Shown here: positions 44,651-53,590 of the stretch, one piece after another
How positions within the stretch are numbered: position 1 is the first letter of the stretch
How the letters are laid out: every line of letters begins with the position of its first letter
Assembly: GCF_024298965.1 (NCBI RefSeq)
Contig: NZ_CP085193.1
Coordinates: forward strand, 12,276,001 to 12,340,000
DNA: 64,000 nt
Origin: Streptomyces rapamycinicus NRRL 5491
GTDB lineage: Bacteria; Actinomycetota; Actinomycetes; Streptomycetales; Streptomycetaceae
Direction of reading: 5' to 3'
The notes under the pieces: model-generated
Told to the model about the DNA's origin: nothing
The model's database searches: none
What the model saw: only the letters and a program-made list of their open reading frames with translations
Translations under genes and position numbers: made by a program

Positions 44651-45532
44651 GTGACGTCAGCAGCTCATGAGCCGCAGGACCGGGCGCTGGTGGTGCTCGG
44701 CGCCGGTGTGATGGGCGTCGGCATCACCACGCTGGCACTCGCCCACGGGGTGCCGGTCACCCTGGTGGACACCGCGGAGGGCGTGCTGCCCGTGGCCCGC
44801 GGCCGGATTCGGGAGGGCCTGCGGATGGCGCAGATGATGGGTGCGCTGCCGAAGGACGTCACCACCGGCGAGCTGACCGAGGTCACCGCCCCGGCCGAGG
44901 TGGACTGGGCGGCCGGCCCGGCCGCGGTGATCGAGGCCATCACCGAGGACGCCGAGCTGAAGGCCAAGGCGCTGGCCGAGGTGGCCCCGGCGGTCACGCC
45001 CGGCACCCCACTGATCTCCAACACCTCCTCGATCCCGATCGACGAACTGGCGGGCGCGATCGGCCGGCCCGAGGACCTACTCGGCACCCACTTCATGAAC
45101 CCGTCGTACCTGATCCCGACCGTCGAGCTGATCCGCGGGCCGCGCACCGGCGAAGCCGCGCTGCGTGCCACCCGGGAGCTGCTGGACCGGCTGCGGCGCA
45201 AGGTCATCGTGGTGAACGACGCCCCCGGGTTCGTCACCAGCCGGGTGCTGCACCCGATGATCAACGACGCGGCGCGGGTGGTGGAGGAGGGCACGGCCTC
45301 CGTCGAGGACGTCGACGCCCTGATGCGGGGCTGCCTGGGGCACCCCACCGGACCACTGCGCACGGCCGATCTGATCGGCATCGACAACCTCGTCGACTCG
45401 CTGTGGGTGCTGTACCGGCGCACCGGTGACGAGGGCTGCCGACCGTGCGAACTGCTGCTGTCCAAGGTCCGCGACGGACACCACGGCCGTAAGAGCGGCC
45501 GCGGCTTCTACACCTACGAAAGGGCGATGTGA
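44651..45532 (+). CDS. fkbK: 3-hydroxyacyl dehydrogenase for methoxymalonyl-ACP (FkbK-like)
   Basis: A 293-residue 3-hydroxybutyryl-CoA dehydrogenase family protein. The NAD site is 'LVVLGAGVMGVGITTLAL' (residues 13-30), then 'SNTSSIPIDELAGAI' and 'GTHFMNPSYLIPTVELI' with the catalytic His, and the C-terminal domain 'NDAPGFVTSRVLHPMINDA'. In the FkbG-K pathway it oxidises the hydroxyl of glyceryl-ACP. GTG start with GGGAGGACAT ahead. Its stop overlaps the ACP start. Confidence 0.92.
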   Translation: MTSAAHEPQDRALVVLGAGVMGVGITTLALAHGVPVTLVDTAEGVLPVARGRIREGLRMAQMMGALPKDVTTGELTEVTAPAEVDWAAGPAAVIEAITEDAELKAKALAEVAPAVTPGTPLISNTSSIPIDELAGAIGRPEDLLGTHFMNPSYLIPTVELIRGPRTGEAALRATRELLDRLRRKVIVVNDAPGFVTSRVLHPMINDAARVVEEGTASVEDVDALMRGCLGHPTGPLRTADLIGIDNLVDSLWVLYRRTGDEGCRPCELLLSKVRDGHHGRKSGRGFYTYERAM

Positions 45533-45795
45533 TGGGTACCAGCACGGAGAACGCGTCCGTCGAGCAGCAGCTGCTGTCCTTCCTTGAGGAGCGGACCAAG
45601 ACCCCGTGGACGCCCGACCGCGACCTGTTCGCCGACGGCGGCCTGTCCTCGCTCTTCGCCATGGAGCTGGTCGTCCATCTGGAGTCGACCTACGACATCA
45701 TGGTGGCCGGCCCGGACCTCCAGCTCACGAACTTCCGCACCGTCAACGCGATGGTCGCCATGGTCGACCGGTTGCGGCAGGCCGCCGGTGAATGA
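45532..45795 (+). CDS. fkbJ: Acyl carrier protein for methoxymalonyl synthesis (FkbJ-like)
   Basis: An 87-residue free-standing ACP. The phosphopantetheine Ser is in 'FADGGLSSLFAMELVVHLES' (about residues 33-52), where GLSS replaces the common GxDS. It carries the glyceryl unit from FkbH through oxidation and methylation, then docks with an AT of the PKS. The ATG overlaps the fkbK stop (TGATG); a GTG 3 bases earlier is possible. It overlaps fkbI by 8 bases. Confidence 0.9.
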   Translation: MGTSTENASVEQQLLSFLEERTKTPWTPDRDLFADGGLSSLFAMELVVHLESTYDIMVAGPDLQLTNFRTVNAMVAMVDRLRQAAGE

Positions 45796-46885
45796 CCGCG
45801 AGGCCCTGGTCAGCGAGCTGGTGGGAGACCGCGCCGACACCTGGGACCTGACCGGCCTGATCCCCGCCGAGCCGCTGCGGAAGCTGGGCGAGGCCGGACT
45901 GCTGTGCGGCGAGCTTCCCGAACAGTACGGCGGACTCGGGCTGAGCAGCCTGGACAACGGCCGGTTCACCGCACACGTGGGCAGCCTGTGCAGTTCGCTG
46001 CGGTCCGTCATGACCTCGCAGGGCATGGCCGCCTGGACCATCCAGCGGCTGGGCAGCGCCCAGCAGCGCGCCGACCACCTGCCGCGCCTGACCTCCGGCA
46101 CGCTGGCCGCCGTCGGCTTCAGCGAGCCCGGGGCGGGCAGCGACCTGTCGGCGATCAGCACCGAGATCCGTCCGGACGGCGACGACGTGGTGGTGGACGG
46201 CCGCAAGGTCTGGGTCACCGCGGCTCACTACGCCCACCTGCTGGTCATCTTCGGCCGCTATGGCGACGGCGCCGCGGCGGTGCTGGTGCCCGCCGATGCC
46301 CCCGGTGTCACCGTCGAGCGGGTAGCCGACCCGATGGGCTGCCGGGCCGCCGGGCACGCGGGCATCCGGCTCGACTCGGTGCGGCTGCCGCGCGGTCACG
46401 TCCTGGGCGGTGCCGGCGCGGCACTGACCATGCTGGTCACCGCCGCGCTGTCGTACGGCCGGATGTCGGTGGCCTGGGGCTGCGTCGGCATCCTGCGGGC
46501 CTGTCTGGCGGCGGCCTCCCGCCACGCCAAGTCCCGCGAGCAGTTCGGCCGGCCGCTCGCGCAGCACCAGCTGATCGGAGGCCACCTGGCCGATCTGCTG
46601 GTGGCCGAGCAGACCGCCACCCGGGTGTGCGAGCACGCGAGCCACCGCTGGGACGAGGGGTCCCCGGACATGGTGACCGCCGCGGTGCTGGCCAAGCACG
46701 TCGGTGCCACCCAGGCGGCCGCCGCCGCGGCCACCGCCGTTCAGGTCCTCGCGTCGGCGGGCGCGTCGGACGGACATGTGGTGGCCCGTGCGTACCGGGA
46801 CGCCAAGTTGATGGAGATCATCGAGGGCAGCAATGAGTTGTGCCGGCTGATGCTGGCCCAGCACGCGCTGTCGGTCTCGGGCTGA
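45788..46885 (+). CDS. fkbI: Acyl-ACP dehydrogenase for methoxymalonyl synthesis (FkbI-like)
   Basis: A 365-residue acyl-CoA dehydrogenase family flavoprotein. It has 'AAVGFSEPGAGSDLSAISTE' (FAD/substrate region, about residues 110-130), 'SREQFGRPLAQHQLIGGHLA' (about 247-266) and the C-terminal 'MEIIEGSNELCRLMLAQHAL' with the Glu position of the family's YEG motif. It oxidises the hydroxymalonyl semialdehyde or related ACP-bound intermediate in the FkbG-K route. GTG start, overlapping fkbJ, so translationally coupled. Confidence 0.9.
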   Translation: MNDREALVSELVGDRADTWDLTGLIPAEPLRKLGEAGLLCGELPEQYGGLGLSSLDNGRFTAHVGSLCSSLRSVMTSQGMAAWTIQRLGSAQQRADHLPRLTSGTLAAVGFSEPGAGSDLSAISTEIRPDGDDVVVDGRKVWVTAAHYAHLLVIFGRYGDGAAAVLVPADAPGVTVERVADPMGCRAAGHAGIRLDSVRLPRGHVLGGAGAALTMLVTAALSYGRMSVAWGCVGILRACLAAASRHAKSREQFGRPLAQHQLIGGHLADLLVAEQTATRVCEHASHRWDEGSPDMVTAAVLAKHVGATQAAAAAATAVQVLASAGASDGHVVARAYRDAKLMEIIEGSNELCRLMLAQHALSVSG

Positions 46886-46897
46886 GAGGAGAACCCG

Positions 46898-47986
46898 GTG
46901 GACGGGCAGGTCACCATCGTCAAGTGCGTGGTGTGGGACCTCGACAACACGCTGTGGAAGGGGACGCTCCTGGAGGACGGAGAGGTCAGGCTCTTCGACG
47001 GACTGCGCGAGGTCATCGAGGAACTGGACCGCAGGGGCGTCCTCCAGTCCATCGCCAGCAAGAACGACCACGACCACGCCTGGGCCAAGCTGGAGGCGCT
47101 GGGAGTGGCCGAGTACTTCCTGCTGCCCAGGATCGGCTGGGGGCCGAAGTCCGACTCCGTCCGGGAGATCGCCGAACGGCTCAACTTCGCGCACCCCACC
47201 ATCGCCTTCATCGACGACCAGCCCGCCGAGCGGGCCGAGGTCACCTACCACCTCCCCGAAGTGCGGACCTACGATGCCGGGCAGGCGCCGGCCCTTCCCG
47301 ACCTGCCGGAGTTCTCCCCGCCCGCCTCCACCGTGGATTCCCGCCGTCGCCGGGAGATGTACCGTGCCGGCTTCGAGCGGGATGCGGCGCGCACCGAGTA
47401 CGCCGGGCCGGACGAGGACTTCCTGCGCTCCCTGCAACTCGTCATGACCATCGGCAAGGCCGGTGAGGAGGAGCTGACCCGGGTCGAGGAACTGACCCTG
47501 CGCACCAGCCAGATGAACGCCACCGGTGTGCACTACTCGGACGCCGCGCTACGCGGTCTGCTCGCCGACCCGGCCCACGAGGTGCTGGTGATCACCATGT
47601 CCGACCGGTTCGGCACGCACGGCGCGGTCGGCATCGTGTTGCTGGAGAAGCTGGCCGAGGTCTGGCACCTGAAGTTGCTGGCGACATCCTGCCGAGTGGT
47701 CAGCTGGGGCGCCGGCGCCACCATCCTGAACTGGCTGTGCGACCAGGCGGCTCGTGGCGGCGTGCACGTGGTGGCCGACTTCCGCCGCACCGACCGCAAT
47801 CGGATGATGGAGATCGCTTACCGATTCGCCGGCTTCTCCGAGCAGGACTGCGCCTGCCGGTCCACCATCACCCACGCCCCGGAGATCGAGGGCACCGAAC
47901 GCCTCCATCTGAAGCCGGCCCGGCAGCCTGCGTCGTCCACGGTGACGGTGATCGCCGAGGACATCGAGGCGGCGGCGACGGCCTGA
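46898..47986 (+). CDS. fkbH: Glyceryl-ACP synthase (FkbH-like HAD protein)
   Basis: A 362-residue FkbH-family enzyme. The HAD motif is 'VVWDLDNTLWKGTLLEDG' (residues 11-28, DxDxT), followed by 'SIASKNDHDHAWAKLEALG' and 'IAFIDDQPAERAEV'. The C-terminal half is GNAT-like: 'RTSQMNATGVHYSD', 'DRFGTHGAVGIVLLEKLAE'. It takes 1,3-bisphosphoglycerate, dephosphorylates it and loads glycerate on the ACP, starting methoxymalonyl-ACP synthesis. GTG start with GAGAGGAG. Last gene of the operon, ended by the hairpin at 48052. Confidence 0.95.
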   Translation: MDGQVTIVKCVVWDLDNTLWKGTLLEDGEVRLFDGLREVIEELDRRGVLQSIASKNDHDHAWAKLEALGVAEYFLLPRIGWGPKSDSVREIAERLNFAHPTIAFIDDQPAERAEVTYHLPEVRTYDAGQAPALPDLPEFSPPASTVDSRRRREMYRAGFERDAARTEYAGPDEDFLRSLQLVMTIGKAGEEELTRVEELTLRTSQMNATGVHYSDAALRGLLADPAHEVLVITMSDRFGTHGAVGIVLLEKLAEVWHLKLLATSCRVVSWGAGATILNWLCDQAARGGVHVVADFRRTDRNRMMEIAYRFAGFSEQDCACRSTITHAPEIEGTERLHLKPARQPASSTVTVIAEDIEAAATA

Positions 47987-48051
47987 CACTATCCCCTCCA
48001 GCTCGCGGACGTATAAGGGGCTCCCCGTCACCGAAGCGCCGGGGCGAGGTC

Positions 48052-48068
48052 GTGTGGGCCTCCCACAC
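48052..48068. terminator. Hairpin between convergent fkbH and ABC transporter genes
   Basis: GTGTGGG CCT CCCACAC is a perfect 7-base stem in the 162-base gap between two converging operons. A second imperfect stem (GTGGG) follows. No U-tract is present, as is usual in Streptomyces. It probably ends both transcripts. Confidence 0.6.
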
Positions 48069-48148
48069 AGTTTGTGGGCCGGTCCGATCCCACCGGCGTG
48101 TCCACTGGGCTCGGCGCCACCGCGCCCCGGCCAGGAGCAGCTCGGATC

Positions 48149-49936
48149 CTACGGCTGGGGACCTGCCAGGTTTCCGCGGCGTGGGACGTCGCACGGTGGC
48201 GAGCAACCGTGCCAGGTACGCCACAGTGAGGCATACCCACCGTTGCGGGCCAAGAGCTCACCATGAGTGCCCAGTTCGCTGATGCGCCCCTTCTCCAGGA
48301 CCGCGATCCGGTCAGCGGTGTGAGCGGTCTGCAATCGGTGGGCGATCGCGATCACGGTCCGCCCGCGCAGGGCGGCGGCCAGCACCCCCTCCACCTCCTG
48401 CTGCGCGGTCGCATCCAGGAGCGACGTGGCCTCATCCAGGATGACGATGCGCGGATCGGCCAGCAGCATCCTTGCGATCGCGAGCTGCTGAGCTCTGCTG
48501 GCGGAGACGGAACTGGCGTCGGCCAGGGGGGTGTCGATGCCGAGCTCCGCTACCCACTCCGAGGCTCCGGCGCTCTTCAAGGCGCCCCACAGGTCGACGT
48601 CGTCGGCCTCGGGCTTGGCCAGCGTGAGGTTGTCCCGGACCGTGCGGTGGAAGACGTGGTGTTCCTGGGTGACCAGGACGACCTGTCTCCGCAGCTCGCG
48701 GGGTGAGAGGGAGGGCAGGGGCACCCCGCCGACGGTCACCGAGCCGAGGTTCGGATCGGCGACGCCGGCGAGCAGTCGACCCAGTGTTGACTTTCCAGCG
48801 CCGGAGGGACCGACGATGACCAGCCGCTCCTTCTCCCTGATGTCCAGGTCGACATCGCGCAGCACAGCATGGCCGGGGCGATAGGAGAACGACACACCAC
48901 GGACGCACATGTCACCGCTCTTCGGCCGATCGCGATCGGGCACGGTGGCGGTGGGACGTCGCCGTCCACCGGCTTGGATGACGCCTGCCAGGCGGGCCAG
49001 TGACGCGCCGCCCACCTGCAGTTCGTCGAGCCAGTACAGCAAGCGGCTCACCGGGGTCTGGAGTTGCGCGGCGTACAGCGTCGCGGCGGTGACGGTCGAC
49101 AGCGTCATCAGCCCGTGCACGTAACTCAAGCCACCGATGATGATCGTCAGGACAAGGGGGAGAAGATACCCGGAGTCGGAAACCGGGAAGAACAGGTTGC
49201 GTAGCCGTAGCGTGTCGTGCTCGGCCCGGAAGGACACCTCCGTGCTGTCCTCGAGGATCGCCGTTCGGCGGTCGTCGATCCGGAGGGCCTCGACCGTGGC
49301 CGCGCCCTCCGCGGTGGCGCTGACGCAAGAGGTGAGGCGCGCATACGCCGCGTTGGCATGCAGGTACGCTCCCCGTGCCCGCCTGAGGTACCACCGCGTC
49401 ATCACCTTGAGGACGGGGAGCAGGACCAGGTAGGGAAGGATCAGGAGGGGCTCCAGGAGGAGCACCGCGCACAGCGTGATCAAAAGCGCGGTTCCGGCGC
49501 TGAGGACATCGGGGCCGGCTTGCCGCACGGCCTGCGTCAGCGTGTCGACGTCCCGGGTGCTCCGGGTGATCAGGTCGCCGCGGTCAGCCTGTTCGACGGT
49601 GGTCAGGGGCAGCCTGAGAGCCGCGGCGAGGAAGTCCTCTCGTAGCTCGGCGAGCACGCGCTCACCCAGTCGTGCCGACACGGCCATCGCCAGGCCGGTC
49701 AACAGGGCCTGCACAACGATGAAGACCGGGATCAGCAGCAGCACGTTCGGCTGCCGACCGTTCCCCTGCTCAAGCCCTGCCACCAGGCGACCCAGCAGAC
49801 GGGGGACGACGAGGCCGGATGCGATCGCCGCGGTGTGCAGAGTGAGCGCGACGGTCAGCATCCGTGCGTGCTTCCGTGCCATGTGCCGGACACGCTTCCG
49901 CACGTCCGAGGTGGAGGCGACGGGCAGGAGGTTCAC
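48149..49936 (-). CDS. ABC exporter half A (membrane plus ATPase), with degenerate signature motif
   Basis: A 595-residue type IV ABC exporter half: six membrane helices in residues 25-310, then an ATPase domain with intact Walker A 'VGPSGAGKSTLGRLLAG' (about 372-388), Q-loop 'LVTQEHHVF', Walker B 'RIVILDEATSLLD' and H-loop 'AIAHRLQ'. The signature LSGGQ is replaced by 'SVSASRAQQLAIARM' (about 470). It overlaps its partner by 4 bases (GTGA), so the two form a heterodimer. The partner has an intact signature but dead Walker motifs, so together they make one working ATP site. Likely exports the product of the amidinotransferase cluster. Confidence 0.88.
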   Translation of the reverse strand: MNLLPVASTSDVRKRVRHMARKHARMLTVALTLHTAAIASGLVVPRLLGRLVAGLEQGNGRQPNVLLLIPVFIVVQALLTGLAMAVSARLGERVLAELREDFLAAALRLPLTTVEQADRGDLITRSTRDVDTLTQAVRQAGPDVLSAGTALLITLCAVLLLEPLLILPYLVLLPVLKVMTRWYLRRARGAYLHANAAYARLTSCVSATAEGAATVEALRIDDRRTAILEDSTEVSFRAEHDTLRLRNLFFPVSDSGYLLPLVLTIIIGGLSYVHGLMTLSTVTAATLYAAQLQTPVSRLLYWLDELQVGGASLARLAGVIQAGGRRRPTATVPDRDRPKSGDMCVRGVSFSYRPGHAVLRDVDLDIREKERLVIVGPSGAGKSTLGRLLAGVADPNLGSVTVGGVPLPSLSPRELRRQVVLVTQEHHVFHRTVRDNLTLAKPEADDVDLWGALKSAGASEWVAELGIDTPLADASSVSASRAQQLAIARMLLADPRIVILDEATSLLDATAQQEVEGVLAAALRGRTVIAIAHRLQTAHTADRIAVLEKGRISELGTHGELLARNGGYASLWRTWHGCSPPCDVPRRGNLAGPQP

Positions 49937-51660
49937 GGACTGCCCCCACCCCGCGCCACGAGGTGCCGATAACGCCGGTCAGTCAGCAGTTGATCGTGGG
50001 TTCCCTCGGCCACGACGTGTCCGTCGACCACGAAGGCGACGTGATCGGCTCGGTCCAGCATCAGCGGACTCGTGCAGAACACCACGGTCGACCGCTGGGG
50101 ACGGGAGGTCCTGAGCCGATCGGCGATCCGGGCCTCGGTGTGCGCGTCGACCGCGCTGGTCGGCTCCCTCAGAACCAGTACGGCGGGATCGGCCATCAGC
50201 GCCCGAGCCAGCCTCAGGCGCTGCAGTTGTCCGCCGGAGAACTCGTAGGCGGGGGTGACGATCTCGGTGTCCAGTCCCCGCGGGAGCCCGGCCACGATGT
50301 CACGGGCGTCGGCTGTCGCGATGGCGTCGAGCAGAAGTCGCTCATCGTGCTCGGCACGGTCCGCCGGATCGAGTTCTCTCCGGAGCGGCCCCGCGAACAA
50401 GTACGAGTCGTCGTCAACGACCAGGATCAGGTGACGTATCTCCCGTGGCGGCGACTCCCGAAGGGGCACACCGCCGTAGCGCACTTCGGAGAGGACGAAG
50501 CCGCCCAGCTGTTCGGCGAGGGTGGTGGCGTCCCCGGCATCGGCACACACCACCGCGGTCCACCGCCCCGGCCTGATGCACAGCCCGCTGGCCGGTTCCT
50601 CCAGGACTTCGCCGCGCCCCGAAGCTCCGGGCAACGGCAGCCCTGGCCGGGTGGCCGTGTTCAGCGACAGGAACGCGCCCAGGCGGCGGGCCGCCACATG
50701 CCCCTTGGTCACCTTGTCCACGGCATCGACTACCGCGCGCAGGGGGATGGCCAGGAACGCTATGTAGCCGAACGCGGCGACGAGATCGCCGACGCTCATC
50801 CACCCGGTGGCGACCTGGTGGGCTCCCAGCCATCCTGCTCCCACCAGCAGCAGGCCGGGAAGCAGCACCTCGAAGGCCGCGAACCACGCCTCCACACGGC
50901 TGACGTGGACGCCGGCACGCCGTACGCGCTGGGAGGAGGCGCGGTATCGCCGGGCGAAGCCCTCCTCACCCCCGATGCCTCGCAGAATGCGCAGACCCGC
51001 CAGCGTGTCGACGGCGTGTGCGGTGAGTTCGCCCTGGTACGCGCGGAGGCTTTGCTGCCTGCGGTGCAGGGGGCGGATCAGGGTGACGAGGAGGGAGGCG
51101 GCCGTGGCGGTCCCGATCAGGACGACGAACCCGATGGAGGAGGAGAGGGACCACAGGACCGCCGCGGCTGTCGCGGAGGCCACGACACCTGCCGTACCGC
51201 GGCCGATGACCGACATGGCTGCCCCGAGGTGGGGAACGTCGCCCACCGCCAGGTTGACCACTCCACTGATGGAGGTCCGATGGGCCAACTGGCGACCGAG
51301 TCGGCACGTCTGGCGGTTCAGGAGACCGATGGTCCCGTACACCGCCGCGAGCGAGGCGGCGACCGCGCAGCGATCGCTCAGCACGTTTGCGACCGCTTGT
51401 ACGAGACCGCAGCCGAGAACCATGCTGACATGCAGGTGGAGGGCGACCGTGTCCCTGGCCAGGACGCTGTCCAGGGTCCATCCGATGGTCAAGGGCAGAA
51501 GGGCTTGCGCGGACAGGGCCAGGACGGCGGTCAGCGTGCCCAGCAGGACCGCGCGACCGTCGAGGCGTGCGAGTGCGAGCAGCAGGCGTGTCGGCGTCGG
51601 ACGGTCCGGAAGACGGCCAAGGGCAGCCGAAACGCCGATCGGTCCTCGAGCCGGTCTCAT
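49933..51660 (-). CDS. ABC exporter half B (membrane plus ATPase), with degenerate Walker A and B
   Basis: A 575-residue ABC exporter half with six membrane helices (about residues 30-310). In the ATPase domain Walker A reads 'VVCADAGDATTLAEQL' (about 367-382), lacking the invariant GxxGxGK, and Walker B 'AVLVLREPTSAVD' has Arg for Asp. In contrast the signature 'YEFSGGQLQRLRLARAL' (about 470-486) is perfect. It also lacks a normal H-loop ('VVFCTSPLM'). It can therefore bind and sandwich ATP only with half A. The start at 51660 is chosen because the upstream extension is Pro/Arg-rich read-through. Confidence 0.87.
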   Translation of the reverse strand: MRPARGPIGVSAALGRLPDRPTPTRLLLALARLDGRAVLLGTLTAVLALSAQALLPLTIGWTLDSVLARDTVALHLHVSMVLGCGLVQAVANVLSDRCAVAASLAAVYGTIGLLNRQTCRLGRQLAHRTSISGVVNLAVGDVPHLGAAMSVIGRGTAGVVASATAAAVLWSLSSSIGFVVLIGTATAASLLVTLIRPLHRRQQSLRAYQGELTAHAVDTLAGLRILRGIGGEEGFARRYRASSQRVRRAGVHVSRVEAWFAAFEVLLPGLLLVGAGWLGAHQVATGWMSVGDLVAAFGYIAFLAIPLRAVVDAVDKVTKGHVAARRLGAFLSLNTATRPGLPLPGASGRGEVLEEPASGLCIRPGRWTAVVCADAGDATTLAEQLGGFVLSEVRYGGVPLRESPPREIRHLILVVDDDSYLFAGPLRRELDPADRAEHDERLLLDAIATADARDIVAGLPRGLDTEIVTPAYEFSGGQLQRLRLARALMADPAVLVLREPTSAVDAHTEARIADRLRTSRPQRSTVVFCTSPLMLDRADHVAFVVDGHVVAEGTHDQLLTDRRYRHLVARGGGSP

Positions 51661-51670
51661 GACGTCATCA

Positions 51671-53581
51671 TCACTGTCGGTCCTCTGCCTCGTAGGCGAG
51701 CCACTGAGCCACCGTGCGGATCCCTTCGGGCAGATCCAGCGCCGGTGCCCAGGCGAGACCATGCTGTGGTGGCCCGGTCGCGTCGGATGCCTCGGCGTCG
51801 GGATCGGTGGGGTGGTCGCCCGGTGCCTCACAGGTGAAGACGGTGTCCACCGGATGTACGACCTCTCCGATGACGGAGGCCAGATCCCGGAGGCCGACCG
51901 GCCGGCTGTGCCTGAGATCGCAACGGGCAGAGGTCGGCGACCCGGACCGGAGGAGCTGGTCGAGCAGTTCGGCGATGTCCCATACGTGCACCAAATGGAA
52001 CCGCGCCTCGGATCCGAGGACCAGGGTCTGACGTCGAAGGGCCCGGTGAACGAGGGAGTTGATGGGTGAGGGGCCGGTGAGCTCCGGACCGTAGGGGGTG
52101 CCCAGACGCAGCCAAGTGACGGCGGGGGAATCGGGGACCGGTTCTCCGCTGGTTGGCCAGTCGGCGTTCCCTTCCGAGAGGTCCATCAGCACGACGTGAC
52201 CGATGCTGGCGGAACGAGCGTGGCTGAGCACTTCTTCGCACCGCTGTGCGCGGGACAAGGGCGGATCGGACGCGTCCGCGGAACAGAGGGCGTAGACGAG
52301 GACGTCTGTGCCACCCAACGAACTGATGGTCCCGCCGACTTCCTCGTCCTCCAGGAAGACACCACGTGCCTGGTGGCCGCGGTCAGTCAGGTCGTTCACC
52401 AAGCAGTGGGCAAGGCTGGGATTCGTTGACGCGATGGACACGGTGAGGGACGGCTGCTTCCGACCGGTTGTGCGCTGTCCCCGTTGGGTATCGGCTCTCA
52501 TGCGGGCGCCCGCGCAGACTCCGCGCCAGGTGAGCTCACCCAGCGTCCCGGAGAGCCGAAAGAGGTCCTGCCCGGCGAACGACGTGCACAGACCCCCCGG
52601 CCCGAGAGTGTGGAGCGCGGAGTCGACAAGCGGATCGCTTCTCCATGTGGCGATCTGCTTCTCGACATCATCCCCTCCGCCGTGGCGCTGCCCGAGGAAT
52701 CCGAGGACGTAGGCGGCGTTCCACAGCTCCTCGACGGTCCTGGACGGCAGTGCGCTGCTGATCGAATGGGCCAGGCCGGGATCCGATGTGAGCGCCTGGA
52801 CCAGCTCGGTTGAACACCTCACGGTATCGATGCCCAGGTAGGGCGCGAAGCGACGGCTGCCCACGGTGAGACGACGGCCTTGTCCGGGGTAAGTGATCTG
52901 GCATTGCGCGACTCCGAACTCGAAGTACGGCACCACCGCGGGATCGACCAGGTCGGAGAGGCACCAGGGCCGATCACCCGGGTCCGGGGCCAGACACGCC
53001 GCAAGACGCAGACCGTGGAAGTCATTGCCCGACAGACTGGGCAGGTCGCCGTGTTGAACGAGATTGGGAACGGCAATGAGGGTGCGCACCCCGGCGTGGC
53101 CGAGGTAGCGCGCCATGACGACGTCGTCGGGCCACTCATCTCCGTGCCGCCGGGCGTAGGGTGCGAAGCCCTCGGCGATGTCGGCGGGCAGCATCAAGGC
53201 GACCGTCGGTGTGTATTCGGCGGCGCTCGTCACCCACCTCGCACCTGCCAGCGCGCCGAGGCGTACGGCACCGCCGTTGCGGGCGTTCCAGTTGCTGTAG
53301 AAGGCGATCGCGTCGTCAGGGGCGGCGGTGGCTGCCCGCTCGGCCTGTTCCGCAAAGCCCGACGACAGCTGGGCGTCGTCCTCGAGGACCAGATGGTGGG
53401 TTGCCCAGCGGGGTACCGAGGCCCAGGCCCGCATGGCGGTGCGCAAGGACACCGGGGCTTCCGGCTCGGGGTCGAGCACGATGTCCAGGAAGCCTCGGCG
53501 AGCGGACCGGACGAGCCCCAGCGCGGCTTCCATTCGACGTGGGTGCACCATGACCGCACCACTCAACCTGATGGGAGTCAT
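51671..53581 (-). CDS. Glycosyltransferase (GT-A-like) fused to an epimerase-like domain
   Basis: A 636-residue two-part protein. The N-terminal part (about 1-220) looks like a GT-A glycosyltransferase: 'HLVLEDDAQLSSGFAEQAE' (DxD-like, residue about 68), 'AFYSNWNARNGGAV', 'DEWPDDVVMARYLGHAGV' and 'VPNLVQHGDLPSLSGN', reminiscent of GT25/GT32-type enzymes. The C-terminal part (about 375-636) follows the order of an NAD-dependent epimerase/dehydratase ('DVLVYALCSAD', 'HVVLMDLSEGN', 'RLGTPYGPEL', 'FHLVHVWDIAELLDQLL') but has no YxxxK and no clear GxxGxxG, so it is probably inactive. It sits between the exporter and an intact epimerase gene. Substrates unknown. Confidence 0.6.
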   Translation of the reverse strand: MTPIRLSGAVMVHPRRMEAALGLVRSARRGFLDIVLDPEPEAPVSLRTAMRAWASVPRWATHHLVLEDDAQLSSGFAEQAERAATAAPDDAIAFYSNWNARNGGAVRLGALAGARWVTSAAEYTPTVALMLPADIAEGFAPYARRHGDEWPDDVVMARYLGHAGVRTLIAVPNLVQHGDLPSLSGNDFHGLRLAACLAPDPGDRPWCLSDLVDPAVVPYFEFGVAQCQITYPGQGRRLTVGSRRFAPYLGIDTVRCSTELVQALTSDPGLAHSISSALPSRTVEELWNAAYVLGFLGQRHGGGDDVEKQIATWRSDPLVDSALHTLGPGGLCTSFAGQDLFRLSGTLGELTWRGVCAGARMRADTQRGQRTTGRKQPSLTVSIASTNPSLAHCLVNDLTDRGHQARGVFLEDEEVGGTISSLGGTDVLVYALCSADASDPPLSRAQRCEEVLSHARSASIGHVVLMDLSEGNADWPTSGEPVPDSPAVTWLRLGTPYGPELTGPSPINSLVHRALRRQTLVLGSEARFHLVHVWDIAELLDQLLRSGSPTSARCDLRHSRPVGLRDLASVIGEVVHPVDTVFTCEAPGDHPTDPDAEASDATGPPQHGLAWAPALDLPEGIRTVAQWLAYEAEDRQ

Positions 53582-53590
53582 CCGCTCTCC

